Source: Saposhnikovia divaricata
Lineage: Eukaryota > Streptophyta > Magnoliopsida > Apiales > Apiaceae
Direction of reading: 5' to 3'
DNA length: 64,000 nt
Assembly: GCA_036435485.1 (NCBI GenBank)
Contig: CM071594.1
Location: 104,869,001-104,933,000, forward strand
Part shown: positions 1-11,768 of the stretch, in pieces
How the letters are laid out: each line of letters begins with the position of its first letter
How positions within the stretch are numbered: position 1 is the first letter of the stretch
Made by a program: the position numbers and the translations under genes
Notes under the pieces: generated by a model
Database searches by the model: none
Told to the model about the DNA's origin: nothing
The model's input: only the letters and a program-made list of their open reading frames with translations

Positions 1-1009
1 CTCCGTTTGCTCATCAGTTATTTTCGTAGTTTCCTTTCTGTAATTCGTTTGGTTCAATGAAATACTGCAAATATATTTTCTTTCTTTCATATCGTGCTTT
101 TATCTCAGTGTCAATGCATGATAGTGGTAAAACAACAAATTTATTGAAGTTTCGCTGTTCCTCGAAACTAAAATTAAGTTCAAACTAGCTCGAATCTTCT
201 GGAAGGAATCAAACAAACAAATATGTCCAACAAAGTATACGTACACCTTTTAATAATTTTGTTTCTAATTTCTTGTCGCTTCTTATCATTTACGTGTCCC
301 TTATCCTTATCTCATGTAGAAACAAATTACAAACAAACTACCCTCTGCATTCACTTTGCTGTTTTCAGTATAAAATATAATATATATAGCCCACCCTTAA
401 TCCACTAATTTTGACAAATCTCCAACTTCCATTTAGTCACGTGAGCTAAGAAAGAGAGGAGAAATAATACACTAGCAACTATCTTAACGGCTATAATTAA
501 CAAAAATTACATTAATTTCAGGGACAATTAAAACAATGAGCACAATAATAGTCAAAATATAACAACCTATGAGAACTAATCACTTGTCATTTCAAAATTT
601 TGATTAAATTCTCGCATACATATATAAAAAATTATGAATAATATTTACTGAAAAGGAATCCAAATGGTTAGCTTTTGCCATAGTATATATCGAGTATCGA
701 CAGTATATGTTTTTATTTTCTAATTAATATGCGTGCGCACTAGCTATACCAGGGACTGAGGGACAAATGAAATTGTAAGTTTCGAAGAATGTTCGGATAG
801 ATATAGCTCTCTTAATTTCTACTTTCATTGCATGAATTCATTTGACATGCATTAAAATTTAAGTACTTGAAAGTACATAATCTATCATAAAAAAGTACAC
901 ATGAATGTACGAAATTGATAAATATATAAACTCCATACATTATCAAGTTTCAAAGTACAAGAATGGATGCATGATAATTTATCATTTTTTTAATATATGT
1001 GGAGATTCA
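1..1009. other. intergenic, downstream of the DUF1645 gene
   Basis: AT-rich sequence with no coding region, RNA gene or transposon end that I can recognise. The part next to 1010 is presumably the 3' UTR and terminator region of the minus-strand DUF1645 gene. No clear polyadenylation signal stands out. Confidence 0.4.
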
Positions 1010-2131
1010 TTAACGTCTCACTTGGGAACTACCGACTCCTCTGACTGATGGTTCAAGTACTATAAGTGAATCAAGACTCTTGCAACCCATGAGATTTTGC
1101 TTATACGGCAAGAATGTCTTCTTCCTCATCTCCACCGCCGTGGCACGGTTCACCTTATAATGCAATTCATGACCCGACACTCGCTCCTTCTTTTTCCGAC
1201 TCCCACCGTTGCTTCCACTGTTACCACTAGACATCTTCACATTCTCATTCATATTCTTCCCCTCAATTTCATATTTCTTTTTCGTTTCATGCCCTTCCGA
1301 CGCACTACGGAACAATAAATCAGGCAGCTTCCATTTTACCAACCAACTCGTGCTTGAACTTGAACTCCTTTCCATGCTTATTACTTGTTCGGTTGCTTCT
1401 TCAGATCTTGGAGTTCTTGGAGTCGAAGGTGCCGCTTTGCAACTTTTTTTCGTATTACCTCGCTCTGATACCATGTTTAGTGCTTTTGGCGACTTCTGTC
1501 TTCCATTCATGTAATTAGACGAGTTACGAACTCTCTCCGTTGATTTTGCATGAGGATCCGAATATTTCTTCCTCTGGCGAAACGACACTGCATTTTGTAG
1601 GGTTTTCTTTGGTGCTGGCTCGACAGTATTGATTAAGCCACCTCGAAAGACCTGATCAACTGGAGGCATAGATCTCTCCACCAGGCCACTAAAATCAAAA
1701 GTAAAATCTTCTTTAGTAGTACCATCATCTTCAGTAGCTGCTTCGAAATCGAACTCTGAATCTTCCTCCTTAGTTTTACTGTCCTCACCATCATCTTGAT
1801 CATCAGTAACATAAAAATTAAAAGAGAAATATTTTTTAGCAATACTATGATCAAGATTCGCACTATCTACTGGCACGTCTTCAGTATGAATATCACCGGA
1901 CAGATGATGTCCGTTATTGTCGGATTCTTGATTATTGGCTAGAGCATCGAAGGCGAAAGAGATTTGACGATTAAAGGGAGAGGAATTCGTAGGGCTTGAA
2001 GGGGCACTAAAGAAGTAATTGCTACCGTTTTGTGGGCTTTGTTGTGCACAAGGAGAAGTGCATGTGCTCCGACTAAACATCAAGTTATCTCCGGTCATCG
2101 CAGATGATGAAAGTGGCATCCTCACTTCCAT
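1010..2131 (-). CDS. DUF1645 family protein (single exon)
   Basis: An uninterrupted 373-codon reading frame with no intron. The N-terminus is Ser/Pro-rich (about residues 20-55) and is followed by acidic stretches (about 105-140). The family's conserved blocks appear in order: FTFDFSG (143-149), a VFRGGLINTVEP block (about 161-172), WKLPDLLFRSASEG (267-280) and RKKTFLPYKQNLMGC (336-350). Proteins of this plant-specific family have no known enzymatic activity; rice members have been linked to stress tolerance and grain length. No signal peptide or membrane segment is visible, and Lys/Arg clusters would suit a nuclear or cytosolic protein. The start at 2131 is supported by a TATA-like box about 95 bp upstream. 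A second, broken copy lies at 40607-41464 on the same strand. Family assignment is firm; molecular function is unknown. Confidence 0.85.
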   Translation of the reverse strand: MEVRMPLSSSAMTGDNLMFSRSTCTSPCAQQSPQNGSNYFFSAPSSPTNSSPFNRQISFAFDALANNQESDNNGHHLSGDIHTEDVPVDSANLDHSIAKKYFSFNFYVTDDQDDGEDSKTKEEDSEFDFEAATEDDGTTKEDFTFDFSGLVERSMPPVDQVFRGGLINTVEPAPKKTLQNAVSFRQRKKYSDPHAKSTERVRNSSNYMNGRQKSPKALNMVSERGNTKKSCKAAPSTPRTPRSEEATEQVISMERSSSSSTSWLVKWKLPDLLFRSASEGHETKKKYEIEGKNMNENVKMSSGNSGSNGGSRKKKERVSGHELHYKVNRATAVEMRKKTFLPYKQNLMGCKSLDSLIVLEPSVRGVGSSQVRR

Positions 2132-2224
2132 CTTAATAAATGTTATACACTTTGAGAGATCAGAGAAGGAATTGTAATTAGGTTTTTGAGGTTTTGTTTC
2201 AGTACTTTGACATGTGTAGGCATG

Positions 2225-2234
2225 TTATTTATAT
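2225..2234 (-). promoter_or_regulatory. TATA-like box of the DUF1645 gene
   Basis: On the minus strand this reads TATATAAATA, about 95 bp upstream of the ATG at 2131. Transcription would start around 2195-2205, leaving a 5' UTR of some 65-75 nt. Confidence 0.5.
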
Positions 2235-2808
2235 ACACACAGGAAGAAAAACATAAACAATAGAAGATTTATGGAACATAAATTCACAAAGACTCAAAGA
2301 GTATAAAAAAGTCAATATAAGTGTGCATGAAAATTGAAATTAGCGATATACATATGTATATATAAAATGATTGTCTTATGGTAGGGTTTTCTCAATGAGG
2401 ACATGCAGGAGGATTGCATAACATTTTTCTTTTAAAATGGGCGTCACTTCGTGTAGGAATAATTTTAATCAGTATTTTAGGGAGGAATAATGTGTTTTAG
2501 TATTTGATTGGTATCGTAGAGAATCAGTAGCGAAAAGTAAGGTTTAAGCCAACATTTGTTTAACAACTCGTATATATATAATTGGACTATCAAACCCCAC
2601 TAGCTAGCTAGTCCACTATTCAAGAACATACGGATTTAATTTATTTTAATTTATAAAGTAAGTACATCCACCGCTTTAATACAAAGGTAAAGCCATAATA
2701 CAAAGGTAAGGCCCTTAACTTTAGTTTGTTGATGTAAAATAGATTTAGGGTAGTGGTTAGGGTTTTTAAAAAATAATCGTATCTGTTCTTGATTCTCTAA
2801 TACCTATA

Positions 2809-2986
2809 TTATATTCCATCTGCTCATCCATTTCTTTACACTTTTTTCTTTTTGGGATGTTTCATCCAATTATAATGAATCTCACCACTTTACTCATTTT
2901 TCCTATTTCTCTTCTCCTTCTTTATATTTTCTCTTGGTCTCCGTGCCCAATTCAAATGTAAACATTTGGGTGGGACGGAATGAGTA
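2809..2986. mobile_element. Stowaway-like MITE
   Basis: The right end, read inward, starts TACTCATTCCGTCCCACC, close to the Stowaway/Tc1-mariner terminal consensus. The left end (TATATTCCATCTGCTCATCC) is a weaker inverted match. The element is about 180 bp, has no coding capacity, and is flanked by TA as expected. The exact left border is uncertain. Confidence 0.5.
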
Positions 2987-4245
2987 ACATTTTTGAATTG
3001 TCATTTCTAGTATAAACTAATAAAGGTACAACATGCTTGTATGGTTTGATTGAATAATTATATAGTGATTAACACAGGAAGCGATTATTATCCTTGTATT
3101 TCATCATTTACATGGTGCTGTCATTCTGTTAAATTTGTTTGCATCCTAGCTACCTGTAATTTGTTCCTTTTAATTTTAATTTAAAAACTCAACTAAATCG
3201 AACTTAAAGGTGGCACTAGGACCTCTAGCTCATTTCGTCCCCTCGTTTTACATGTTTTATGTGTAATTTCACTTATTCTCATTTGTATTCACTATTTTGA
3301 CCCGGAAGGAAAAGAATATTCGTCTTACTTTTTTAAACAATTAGTAGTAAACCATCAAATACACGTGTAATCCTTGCAGACACTATCATGTCATCACGAT
3401 TTTCATGGGATAAATTTATTTTAATTAAGTTTCCAAAAAAAAAAAATAAACGATTATTTAATTATTTATTAACGTCCATGATAGAAATTTAGGAAGGTAT
3501 ATTCAATTTGAATTTTAAAGATTTTTTTTGTTTTTTTAAGATCATGATATATTCAATTTGAATTTTAAAACTGGTGATATTTGATCTGGAATTCAAAAGA
3601 ACTTTTAAATTCTTGGGATGTTCGTTTTATATTTAAAAAAGTTCATTAAATTTAGTGATATTTAATTTTGATTTTAAAAAGTACATTAAATTATGATGGT
3701 ATTCAAAAATTCAAGATTTTTTTTGTATTTTATAAAATGATGGATTTTGATTATTCTGTTAGTATTATTTTTTAAATATAGCTAAAATTTATGAGATTTT
3801 GAAGGATTTGTGAAAAATTTTGTTTAAATCAGCAATAATTTACGAATTTGTGTAAAAATTAAAATCAGTTGCAATTTTTTTAAATTCATAAATTTAAATT
3901 TATATGTTAAAATCTGAATTTATATTAAATTTCTTAATATGTGTAAATTTGGACTAAAAAAAGAAAGATATTTAGTCTTAATTAAAATATTGTTTAAATA
4001 TATTTACCTATTATAACCTCTTTACAAATTATTATCCCGAAGTCACTATTGTTAACGAGTAATATTGCTAAAGATTTCGTATTGGTACCAAAGTTTTCAT
4101 TTAGTCACTATTATGTTCTCTTTGGATAACATGATTTCGATAACATACAACATTTGGGAATATTTTAATTAATAAGATTTGTTTGATAGCATGAATATCA
4201 TTGTCATAGAGAACATAACACAACAATGTAGGGCATATTTTAGGA

Positions 4246-5045
4246 AGTAATTTGAAATAGTATAATCTAAATGCTACAATAAGTATGAGATCATAAAATG
4301 AAATATGTACGTGGATTAGGTAAATTAAGTAACACATGCAATACCCGACAGGTGCACTAAATTTGACTACTAATTAAACAATTGATCAAGAATGTGAAAT
4401 CCATTTTATTAATAACATTCTCAGCTACTACTCAGCTGGATTTACGTTAATGCAAATCACTAATGATCTTTGATACATAAAGATACGACATATATACTCG
4501 CACATTCAAATTACACTAAATAATTAGCAAATTGTTCTGTAATTAGATATAGAACAAGCTGCCATATCTTTTGCAATGTGATATTTTGATCATAGATCAA
4601 GATATGAAACGTGAATTGAAACGCACAGCACGTCAAACTTCTTATTTTACTGTCCGCATGGTTTTCTTTGTGCGTATTGGTGTGTGTTAAACGTTGTTAA
4701 TAGGATTTTTGCTTATGTTGTGACAACAGAACATGCAATTCATTTTCTATGTTTTCCTCTTTGCATAATCAAGATTACCAGATATACCTGTATTTGACCA
4801 AGTATAAACTAATTGCTACGATTAGTATGAAATTATATAACCAGTTATGTGGATTAGGTGTGGAAAATAAAGCAACACAATACCCAAAGCGTGAACAAAA
4901 TTTGACCTACTGATTAAACAATTGAACAACAACGTGAAAGCCATTTCATTAACAAGATTCTCAGCTACTACTTAGTTATCTCAATGTATGTTAATGCAAG
5001 TCCCCGATGATCCTCAACACATAGATAAACGATTTATATTTGCAC
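4246..5045. repeat. diverged direct duplication (two copies of about 260 bp)
   Basis: Copy 1 (about 4246-4510) and copy 2 (about 4790-5045) share a series of blocks in the same order, including ATTAAACAATTGA, TTCTCAGCTACTACT and GTTAATGCAA. They lie in tandem immediately 3' of the last exon of the HtrA-like gene, so they may be duplicated 3' flanking sequence. No coding content is seen. Confidence 0.55.
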
Positions 5046-5118
5046 CTAACGCCATAAGATATAAATTCAGATTCAGTTTATAACTGGACGTCACCACCAA
5101 GAAATATTTTTGTGGACT

Positions 5119-8100
5119 CTAGTACGTCTGAGAGCCAAGGAGAGGGTACTGTGGGTACCAATCATCCTCATTTCCGGGCCAACTACAAACAATCACAATT
5201 AAAAATGTGATGCGAAGAAACAGTAATTAGTTTATTTGTTTACAATATCATGAATAACAAGCATTGGAGAAAGGAGAATTACCAACAACAACAGAACCTC
5301 CTATCATCAACCGGAAGATTCTTGGCATACACTGCTTTATCGTTATGACAATCCTTTCCATGTACCAAAACCTGACTCACACACAACATAAATATCAAAA
5401 TGCATATGTTGATTGCAAAAGGAAAAAAAAAAAATCAAGCAAAAGAATTAAGTGTACAATGTTTTAAATCTGACCTGGATATTTCTTGTAGAGTCAAGAG
5501 TTTGACGAGTACAAGAGGCACTCAGATATGGTACTTAGTGCTCGGGAATACAACCAGAATCCGAAAACAACATATAGTCAAAAGGTGTGAGTAATCATAA
5601 TTGTGTGTTGAAGCAATGCATAACGCAATGGACAGCTAATACCTGAGAAGCAGAAGATATAGGGATATCGTCCAGAGTAACGACTAGGTCTCCCGGACAT
5701 ACTCCAGCTTCATCAGCCGGTGACCCTTCATATACCTGCGCAAGATCGTTTTGAAACTCCTAACCAGTTCATCTAGAGGTAGCATGGAAGCTTGTACCAG
5801 TGATGAGCAAAATTAAGAAGTGTGGTTCTAGGCGATAAATTTATGAAAATGATAGTAATTTTTCAATGTACGTTTAATACGAGGTATATTGATAAGGTGA
5901 AAAAGTAACTTTTTATTTTTTTGGAGGGAAGGGGGCGTAACTTTATAAAAGAGATAGTCATTTTTCAATGTACATTGAACATTAGGAATATTCAGGTGAA
6001 AAAGGACTCAAACAGAGTGCAACCTGAAATCAACTTGTTGGAAAAAGTATTTATATTCTCTACAAGTTTTTTTTGGGTTTCTCAAGTCCACACAGAAAAA
6101 GAACACCTTCCAAATAATTTCATGAAACGCAGCAAAAAATAAACACAACTTCTCACATAACAATTTCTCAGTTGAATTAAGAATTTGCAAAATATTTGTA
6201 AAACGATTTACCCTTACCTGTTTTATGACAGCGGTCGTACTAGTCGTTGGACCACAGCAACTTGTAGCTATTGTTTCCATTGCATTATAAGGGAGCTCAG
6301 CAACGTCAATCACAGTGAAACCAAACCAAGGTTGCACAACAATACTGCATAAATTAGATCAATTGCCGGAGCCAGTTCAGATGTACATTATGATGTACGG
6401 TCATACAATACAACATCAAAAAAAAAAACCAAGAGTATTTAAATATTCTTTTATTATAACAGAGTCAAGAGCTAAAAGCTCTTTCAAAAAATTTGAAAAG
6501 TGAACCAGTTGGAAATTAACTTTTTTGGACCCATAAGTTCTTTCAAAGAGTTTTACCAAACAAGATGTAGTTATTCTAGCGTCCAAACTACTACAATGCT
6601 CAAACAAGTTTTTTGCTGAAATAACTATACAATCCAAAGGACGTCCAATAACTTGAATTCCAAAGTAGAATATCAATCCTCACAACAATAATCTACATAA
6701 ACATGCAACTGAAGCAAAAGGATACTTCGTTATATATGAATTCCAAAACCATAATGGAAGGTATACAAATAGAAATATAAATTATAAACTTGCACCACGT
6801 CAATTGTAATGTATAAGCAAGTTAAGTCTCTGTAGAGGGTTTAATAAACATTGCATATTAGAAACTACAGACTTTCAAAATTTGACAGGAATTAGCACGT
6901 CCTTGTATTTACAGACTTTTGGTGAGTACAATTTACCACGTTCTTATATATTTCCATCATATTCTTCTTAACATTTCTTAATACAAACCCAATTAGCATG
7001 ATTTTTGAAATAGTTAAGAGAATCTCACAGAAGCAAGCAAAACAAACTAAATAAACTCACTTGCGTATTTAAAAAGAGGGAACACCTATACTACGTACAG
7101 ATGACCTTATCAATGTTTCAATATTATACGAACTTCTTAACAATCTTAAAATAAAGGATGCTAGTAGACGAAAAATGGACTTGGTCGTAAACGAAACAAC
7201 TAAAAAAATAAAAAGCAAAATAATATTTAAGAAATACACTATCCCTTATACACAGCTTAATCTTGTATATTATCATCAATCACCCCCTTGGTCTTGTTCT
7301 TCTTCCCCTTCTATAAGAAATTGCACTTTTCCTTTCCTGTCAGAAAGGCAAATTCATTATGAATACCTAATAACTAAGAATTTAATCTCGGTTGCTGTAG
7401 TGTATCACAAAAACATTTTTTTTTATACATGTCATGTTAGAGTGGTGATTGACACAGAATGAAATTCTATTCTTCACCTCACCACATCGGCTGTGTCAGC
7501 TCTAATATCAGCTGTAAAGGCTTTAGTATCACCCGTACATACCTTATGACTGTCATATCTTCCCATGACTAATTAGAAGCCTAGACAACACACACATTCT
7601 CGATCCCACAAACCCAAAACAGTTACAAAACGGTCATAGGGATGTGGTTCAGCCTCGGTTTAAAACCATGCCAACCACCAAGAAAATACCAGCCTTTGGA
7701 CACTAGCCAGTAGCCATCTCTTATTTTATACACTACTATACACCTACAAGAATCTGCATTCCTATGTCTCGCTAATCAATTACCCTTATACATGCTCTTA
7801 TCTAATTTAATTTTTACATGCTCGTGAATCCAATTTTCTGGGGGGATGGCGAATCCACCCTATGTCACCATCACTTAAAATTGACGGGACAAAATGCAAT
7901 ATTGTTAAACTGTCCCAGGTACTGTTGTAACATCAATCTAAAGTATTAACTCTAGTCAGCTACTGATAAAATGGATTAGTTTAGTGTAATGTGGAATAAT
8001 GCTGCAAATGAGTAAGATACAAGAAGAACTTCAATAAATCATCTTTACTAAAGCTCGTGTTAGTTAATACTCACCCCACTTCTCTTCCGTAGCACTCAAA

Positions 8101-10081
8101 ACCAAATACAACCTAAACAAATACCACATCTGACAACATGCATGTTTCCAAAATTCTGCCTCAATAGGTAGTCTCTACACTCACACACCCAACCCAAAAG
8201 GCTCAACTTCTTCATTAGTTCAGTGCACATATTCTGGTCAAGCTCCATAAATTTCTGAAAATGATAGGCTAGCTATTTTTAACACTAAAACATTCTAGCT
8301 ACCCCTCAAAGTTATAATGTCAAGGCAAGGCCAGAAAAGGAGGAAAAGGGGTGCATAATTAAGCGAGGAAGTATCTATATGCATATAATTAATGGTACAC
8401 TGAATCAACATCTATTTAGTGAATGGGACAAGTAAAATTTGGTGAAGCTTTATTTATACTTGTAGTCGTGAATCGTGATTGACAGGGAATGAATTTTTTC
8501 CTAAACCGAAACAATCTAATATTGGTTGTATCAGTCCTAATATCAGTCGCAACAACCTAAGACATGCTCCGATAGTAAGACTCGTAGAGACAACACAGGC
8601 AATCTTGGTCCAGAGAAGTCAAAAGCATTACATAAGACCATCAGAATATAGTTCAGCCTCAACTTAAAACCATGATTATATCCAACCGCCAAGAGAAGGC
8701 CAGAACTGGGACACTAGATGTCTCTTAATTCATACAAAACACCTATAAAAATATGTACTCCTGCCTGTGTCAAACTATATACCAATATAAATCCTCTTTT
8801 CTAATTCAACTTTTACAAGCAAGTAAACTGATTTTTTGGGGGGAAATCCACCCTTAATCACAAATCACCATAAAATTAACGAGACAAAATGCAACAATAT
8901 TAAATTGTCCCAATCTAATATGAATTATAGGCATTAACTCTAGTTACAATTGATGGAAATGGGTTAATTCAGGGGTAAAGTGAAATAATGCATAGAAACG
9001 AGATACAAGAAAACCTTCAATGAGATCATCTTTACTAATGGTCAAGAATAAGTATAAAACATTAAAACTTTAGGTTTTCAAAATATAAATTGCAACAATG
9101 TCAATAAATTTTATGCGATGGCATTTATTTTAATATATTAGCAAGAAATCATGGTTGAAGTGGAGAAAGTGAATAGTGCAAATATCGATGTGTTACAACT
9201 ATTTGAAAATTGGAGGGATACTTTGAAAAAATTAAGTCAACGTCGAAGCTCAACACCAATGTTCACAACAAAGCATATCGTAGCTTAACTATTTAGAGGT
9301 TCCTTTAAGAAATATTTTACACAAAGAAATCGATAAACATTAAACGAAGGATATCCGCTAGGCTAAGGATCATTATACTGAATAGACAAGCATTATAATT
9401 AAGCAAAAAATATTGGCAGAATGAGAATGATAATCAGTGACCATGCTTATTTATACAAAGAACGTACACTGCATACCCATGAGAATTCCAATTATCCAGG
9501 CACGAACGGATAACTGATGTCGGGAGAGGATGAACACATTTATAGCCATCGGAAAAGTTGATGCCACACACATCTCCCATCCTAGTTACAACCGGGCCTC
9601 CTTCATCGGCCTAATTAATACAAATTTAACCAACTAAAAAAGGCATATATATTAAGGACAAAAAAAAAAAAGGAATGCCACTAATATAAAGAAAGCCAAC
9701 ATAGAAACTAGAATACATGCATTGTGTAAACTAACCACTCTTTCCATATGGGATATAATAACCGGAAGTCCTTTAGAATTCAATACTCCAACTACATGGA
9801 GACTTATCCACTAGACCACTATGCAAAATTCACTTTAGAGAGTCATACAAGATCAAATTAATCTCGTTACTTCAAACAATTGTCATTGAGCAATTTAAAC
9901 TTCAACAATAAATTATGAAAATGACCAAACATTTATTAAACATAAAAGATCATTAAACAACACCCAAGTAAAACCCTATAATAACGAGGGAACTGACACA
10001 ACAAATCAAATATCAAACAAAACCGATCAAATATCAAGAGGTGTTTTGCCAAGGTCTCATGTAACATGTAAACTTGTTGAA

Positions 10082-10133
<52 letters not shown>

Positions 10134-11241
10134 TAAAAGCACAAGATGTTAATTAGATTCACATCACATACCTTAAAGATGATAATTAGATTCACATCAC
10201 ATACCTTAAATCCGGTACAAGTAGAGCTGACAAGCGAATCACATCCAAAATACGGATAATTTTTATGGATGATTCCACTATTTTCTGATAAGTTGCAAGT
10301 AAGGAAATCTCTTGTCAACGCAACTACCTGAGTTCCCTCCAACTCTTGTAGAGTTGAAGAAGAAAGCTCCACATGTTTCAGTTGGACATCCGAGCTAACT
10401 TTTAGAGTCATTATGTTGTGGCAGTAATCAACATAATGCTCTTCAGCCAAAAGAATATTTCCATTTGGGAGTCGAACAACAATCTGAAAATCACATAAAT
10501 TCACAACAATTAAAGATAAAACCATAGAAACTAATTATAAGCTCATAAAATATAGCAAAACGTACATAGTAATATTCGGGCATTTCATCTCGAGGAAGCC
10601 TGGCTAATTTAGCAGAAGTAATAATGGTTGCCCCATGCTAGTGGAATTGTCCCAGGCGATGATAAACCCGGTGCAATCAATTTTCCTTTTCACCCCTGGA
10701 ATGAATAAATGAGTGAATATTTACTACTAATGCTAGCACAGCAATGATCAGGGATTCAATGAAATAGTTACCAGTGAAAATCGAAACAGAGACCACCGAG
10801 GGTGCGATGGTCATAATAACATTGCTCCATTCATGATATTGATGCACCCCAGAACTCCATTTGCGATGGAGATCTAAATAATACAAAAAAAAAAGGGACC
10901 ATAAAGTAAACCAGAACAAGTTAATATCATCAAAAATAATAACATTCTGAGAATACCAAAGGGAGACAACTTAGTTAAGCGAGTTCCGGCATCAGGAGAC
11001 CTGTAGTGTTTCCGAATACCTGATTAGAAAAACAAATACAAAATATAGCTAGGGTTTAATAAAATCCTACAGTAACTATGTAGGGATTGCAAAACTAAAC
11101 AATTAATAAAGGTGCATCATTATAATAAAATCGAAAGATCGTATAACATTAACTTATAAATTACTTACTGGTGAGATAAGCAGGCAAGCGGAGTTTGGGT
11201 GTATCGCCGACGTAATAATTGTCTTCTTCGTCGTTGTTCAT
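5119..11241 (-). CDS. HtrA/DegP-like pseudoprotease with PDZ domain, ten exons, one frameshift
   Basis: Ten exons join with GT-AG sites and matching phases: 11169-11241, 10957-11019, 10772-10873, 10566-10695, 10205-10483, 9477-9610, 6218-6344, 5643-5735, 5283-5371 and 5119-5182. They encode about 384 residues. Order: a short charged N-terminus, a trypsin-like fold (CTGFIIAWDN, IVVRLPNGN, CHNIMTLKV, QVVALTRDF, ADEGGPVVTRMGDVCGINF), then a PDZ domain (VYEGSPADEAGVCPGDLVVT). The catalytic His, Asp and Ser positions read IITSAKLA, HNIMTLKV and DEGGP, so the triad is absent; this agrees with a non-catalytic plant Deg-like family. No transit peptide is obvious. Exon 4 is one base short at a run of four C (10631-10634), which breaks the frame: either a recent pseudogene or a sequence error. 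A long intron (6345-9476) holds repeats. Confidence 0.78.
7447..9041. repeat. diverged direct duplication inside the long intron
   Basis: Two copies, about 7447-8054 and 8476-9041, share blocks in the same order: GATTGACA..GAATGAA near the start, CAGCCTC..TTAAAACCAT, GACACTAG, and a terminal block ending CATCTTTACTAA. Both lie in the 3.1-kb intron of the HtrA-like gene. They may be two copies of an unidentified short repeat or a local duplication. The rest of the intron (6345-7446, 8055-8475, 9042-9476) shows nothing recognisable. Confidence 0.55.
10084..10133. repeat. (TA)n microsatellite in intron
   Basis: About 24 TA units in the intron of the HtrA-like gene, some 75 bp beyond the exon 5 donor. 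Such runs are often length-variable. Confidence 0.9.
10151..10210 (-). repeat. 33-bp tandem duplication carrying two identical splice donors
   Basis: A 27-bp sequence occurs at 10151-10177 and again at 10184-10210. Each copy contains, on the minus strand, AAG followed by the donor GTATGTGATG. The exon-proximal donor ends exon 5 at 10205; the distal one would end it at 10172. Confidence 0.8.
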
Positions 11242-11768
11242 CAAAACGCGTAAACAGAGGTTTTATAATAAATAACTCTCTTTCAGGGATTAGAGCTTTA
11301 GTGCCTGTGGTTACGTGGCTGTTATGTATATACAGTATACGTTGAATATGAAAAGGGATTCGATTTTAGGGAACAAATAATGGTGTAATCCTTTAAACTT
11401 TTTATTTTTAGCTATGGTTTTTTTGCAGTAGTTCTTAATTTTCTAAAATTAAAAAAAAAAACCAAATCCATCGGAAAATTTTGGTTTTCTTAGGAGATGT
11501 TAGTATTTTACAAGTACCAAATCCTTTATGTGCAATTAACCAATCAAAAATTACAAATTATTTTAAAATCAATCAAAGCTGATTCCTAAATTTTAGACCA
11601 GTCTTGTTATACTAAAAATTTTCTTTATTTACATTTTCACCATACGTCATTAACCATGGTTAGTTAACACTTCTAATTTAAATACAATAAATATTTTATT
11701 TAACATATCCATAAATACATATTTTTTAAATCAAAAAAAAAACTAAAAAAAAAACTCTATAATTTGAA
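11242..11768. other. intergenic, promoter side of the HtrA-like gene
   Basis: AT-rich DNA upstream of the start codon at 11241. No open reading frame is visible and no strong TATA box could be assigned. It ends at the 9-bp target duplication of the Mutator-like element (11760-11768). Confidence 0.4.

Larger units (their letters stand above)
2235..5118. other. intergenic, AT-rich, with a MITE and a diverged duplication
   Basis: No gene is visible. The segment holds the upstream region of the DUF1645 gene, a Stowaway-like element (about 2809-2986) and a diverged direct duplication (about 4246-4510 and 4790-5045) just 3' of the HtrA-like gene. The stretch 3400-4000 is simple, very AT-rich DNA. 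Confidence 0.4.

Noticed and set aside
1097..1863. Open frames overlapping the DUF1645 gene on the other strand or frame
   Set aside because: They are shadows of the gene at 1010-2131; none has a recognisable domain.
9936..10142. Short frame rich in Ile/Tyr on the minus strand
   Set aside because: It is a translation of the (TA)n microsatellite in an intron.
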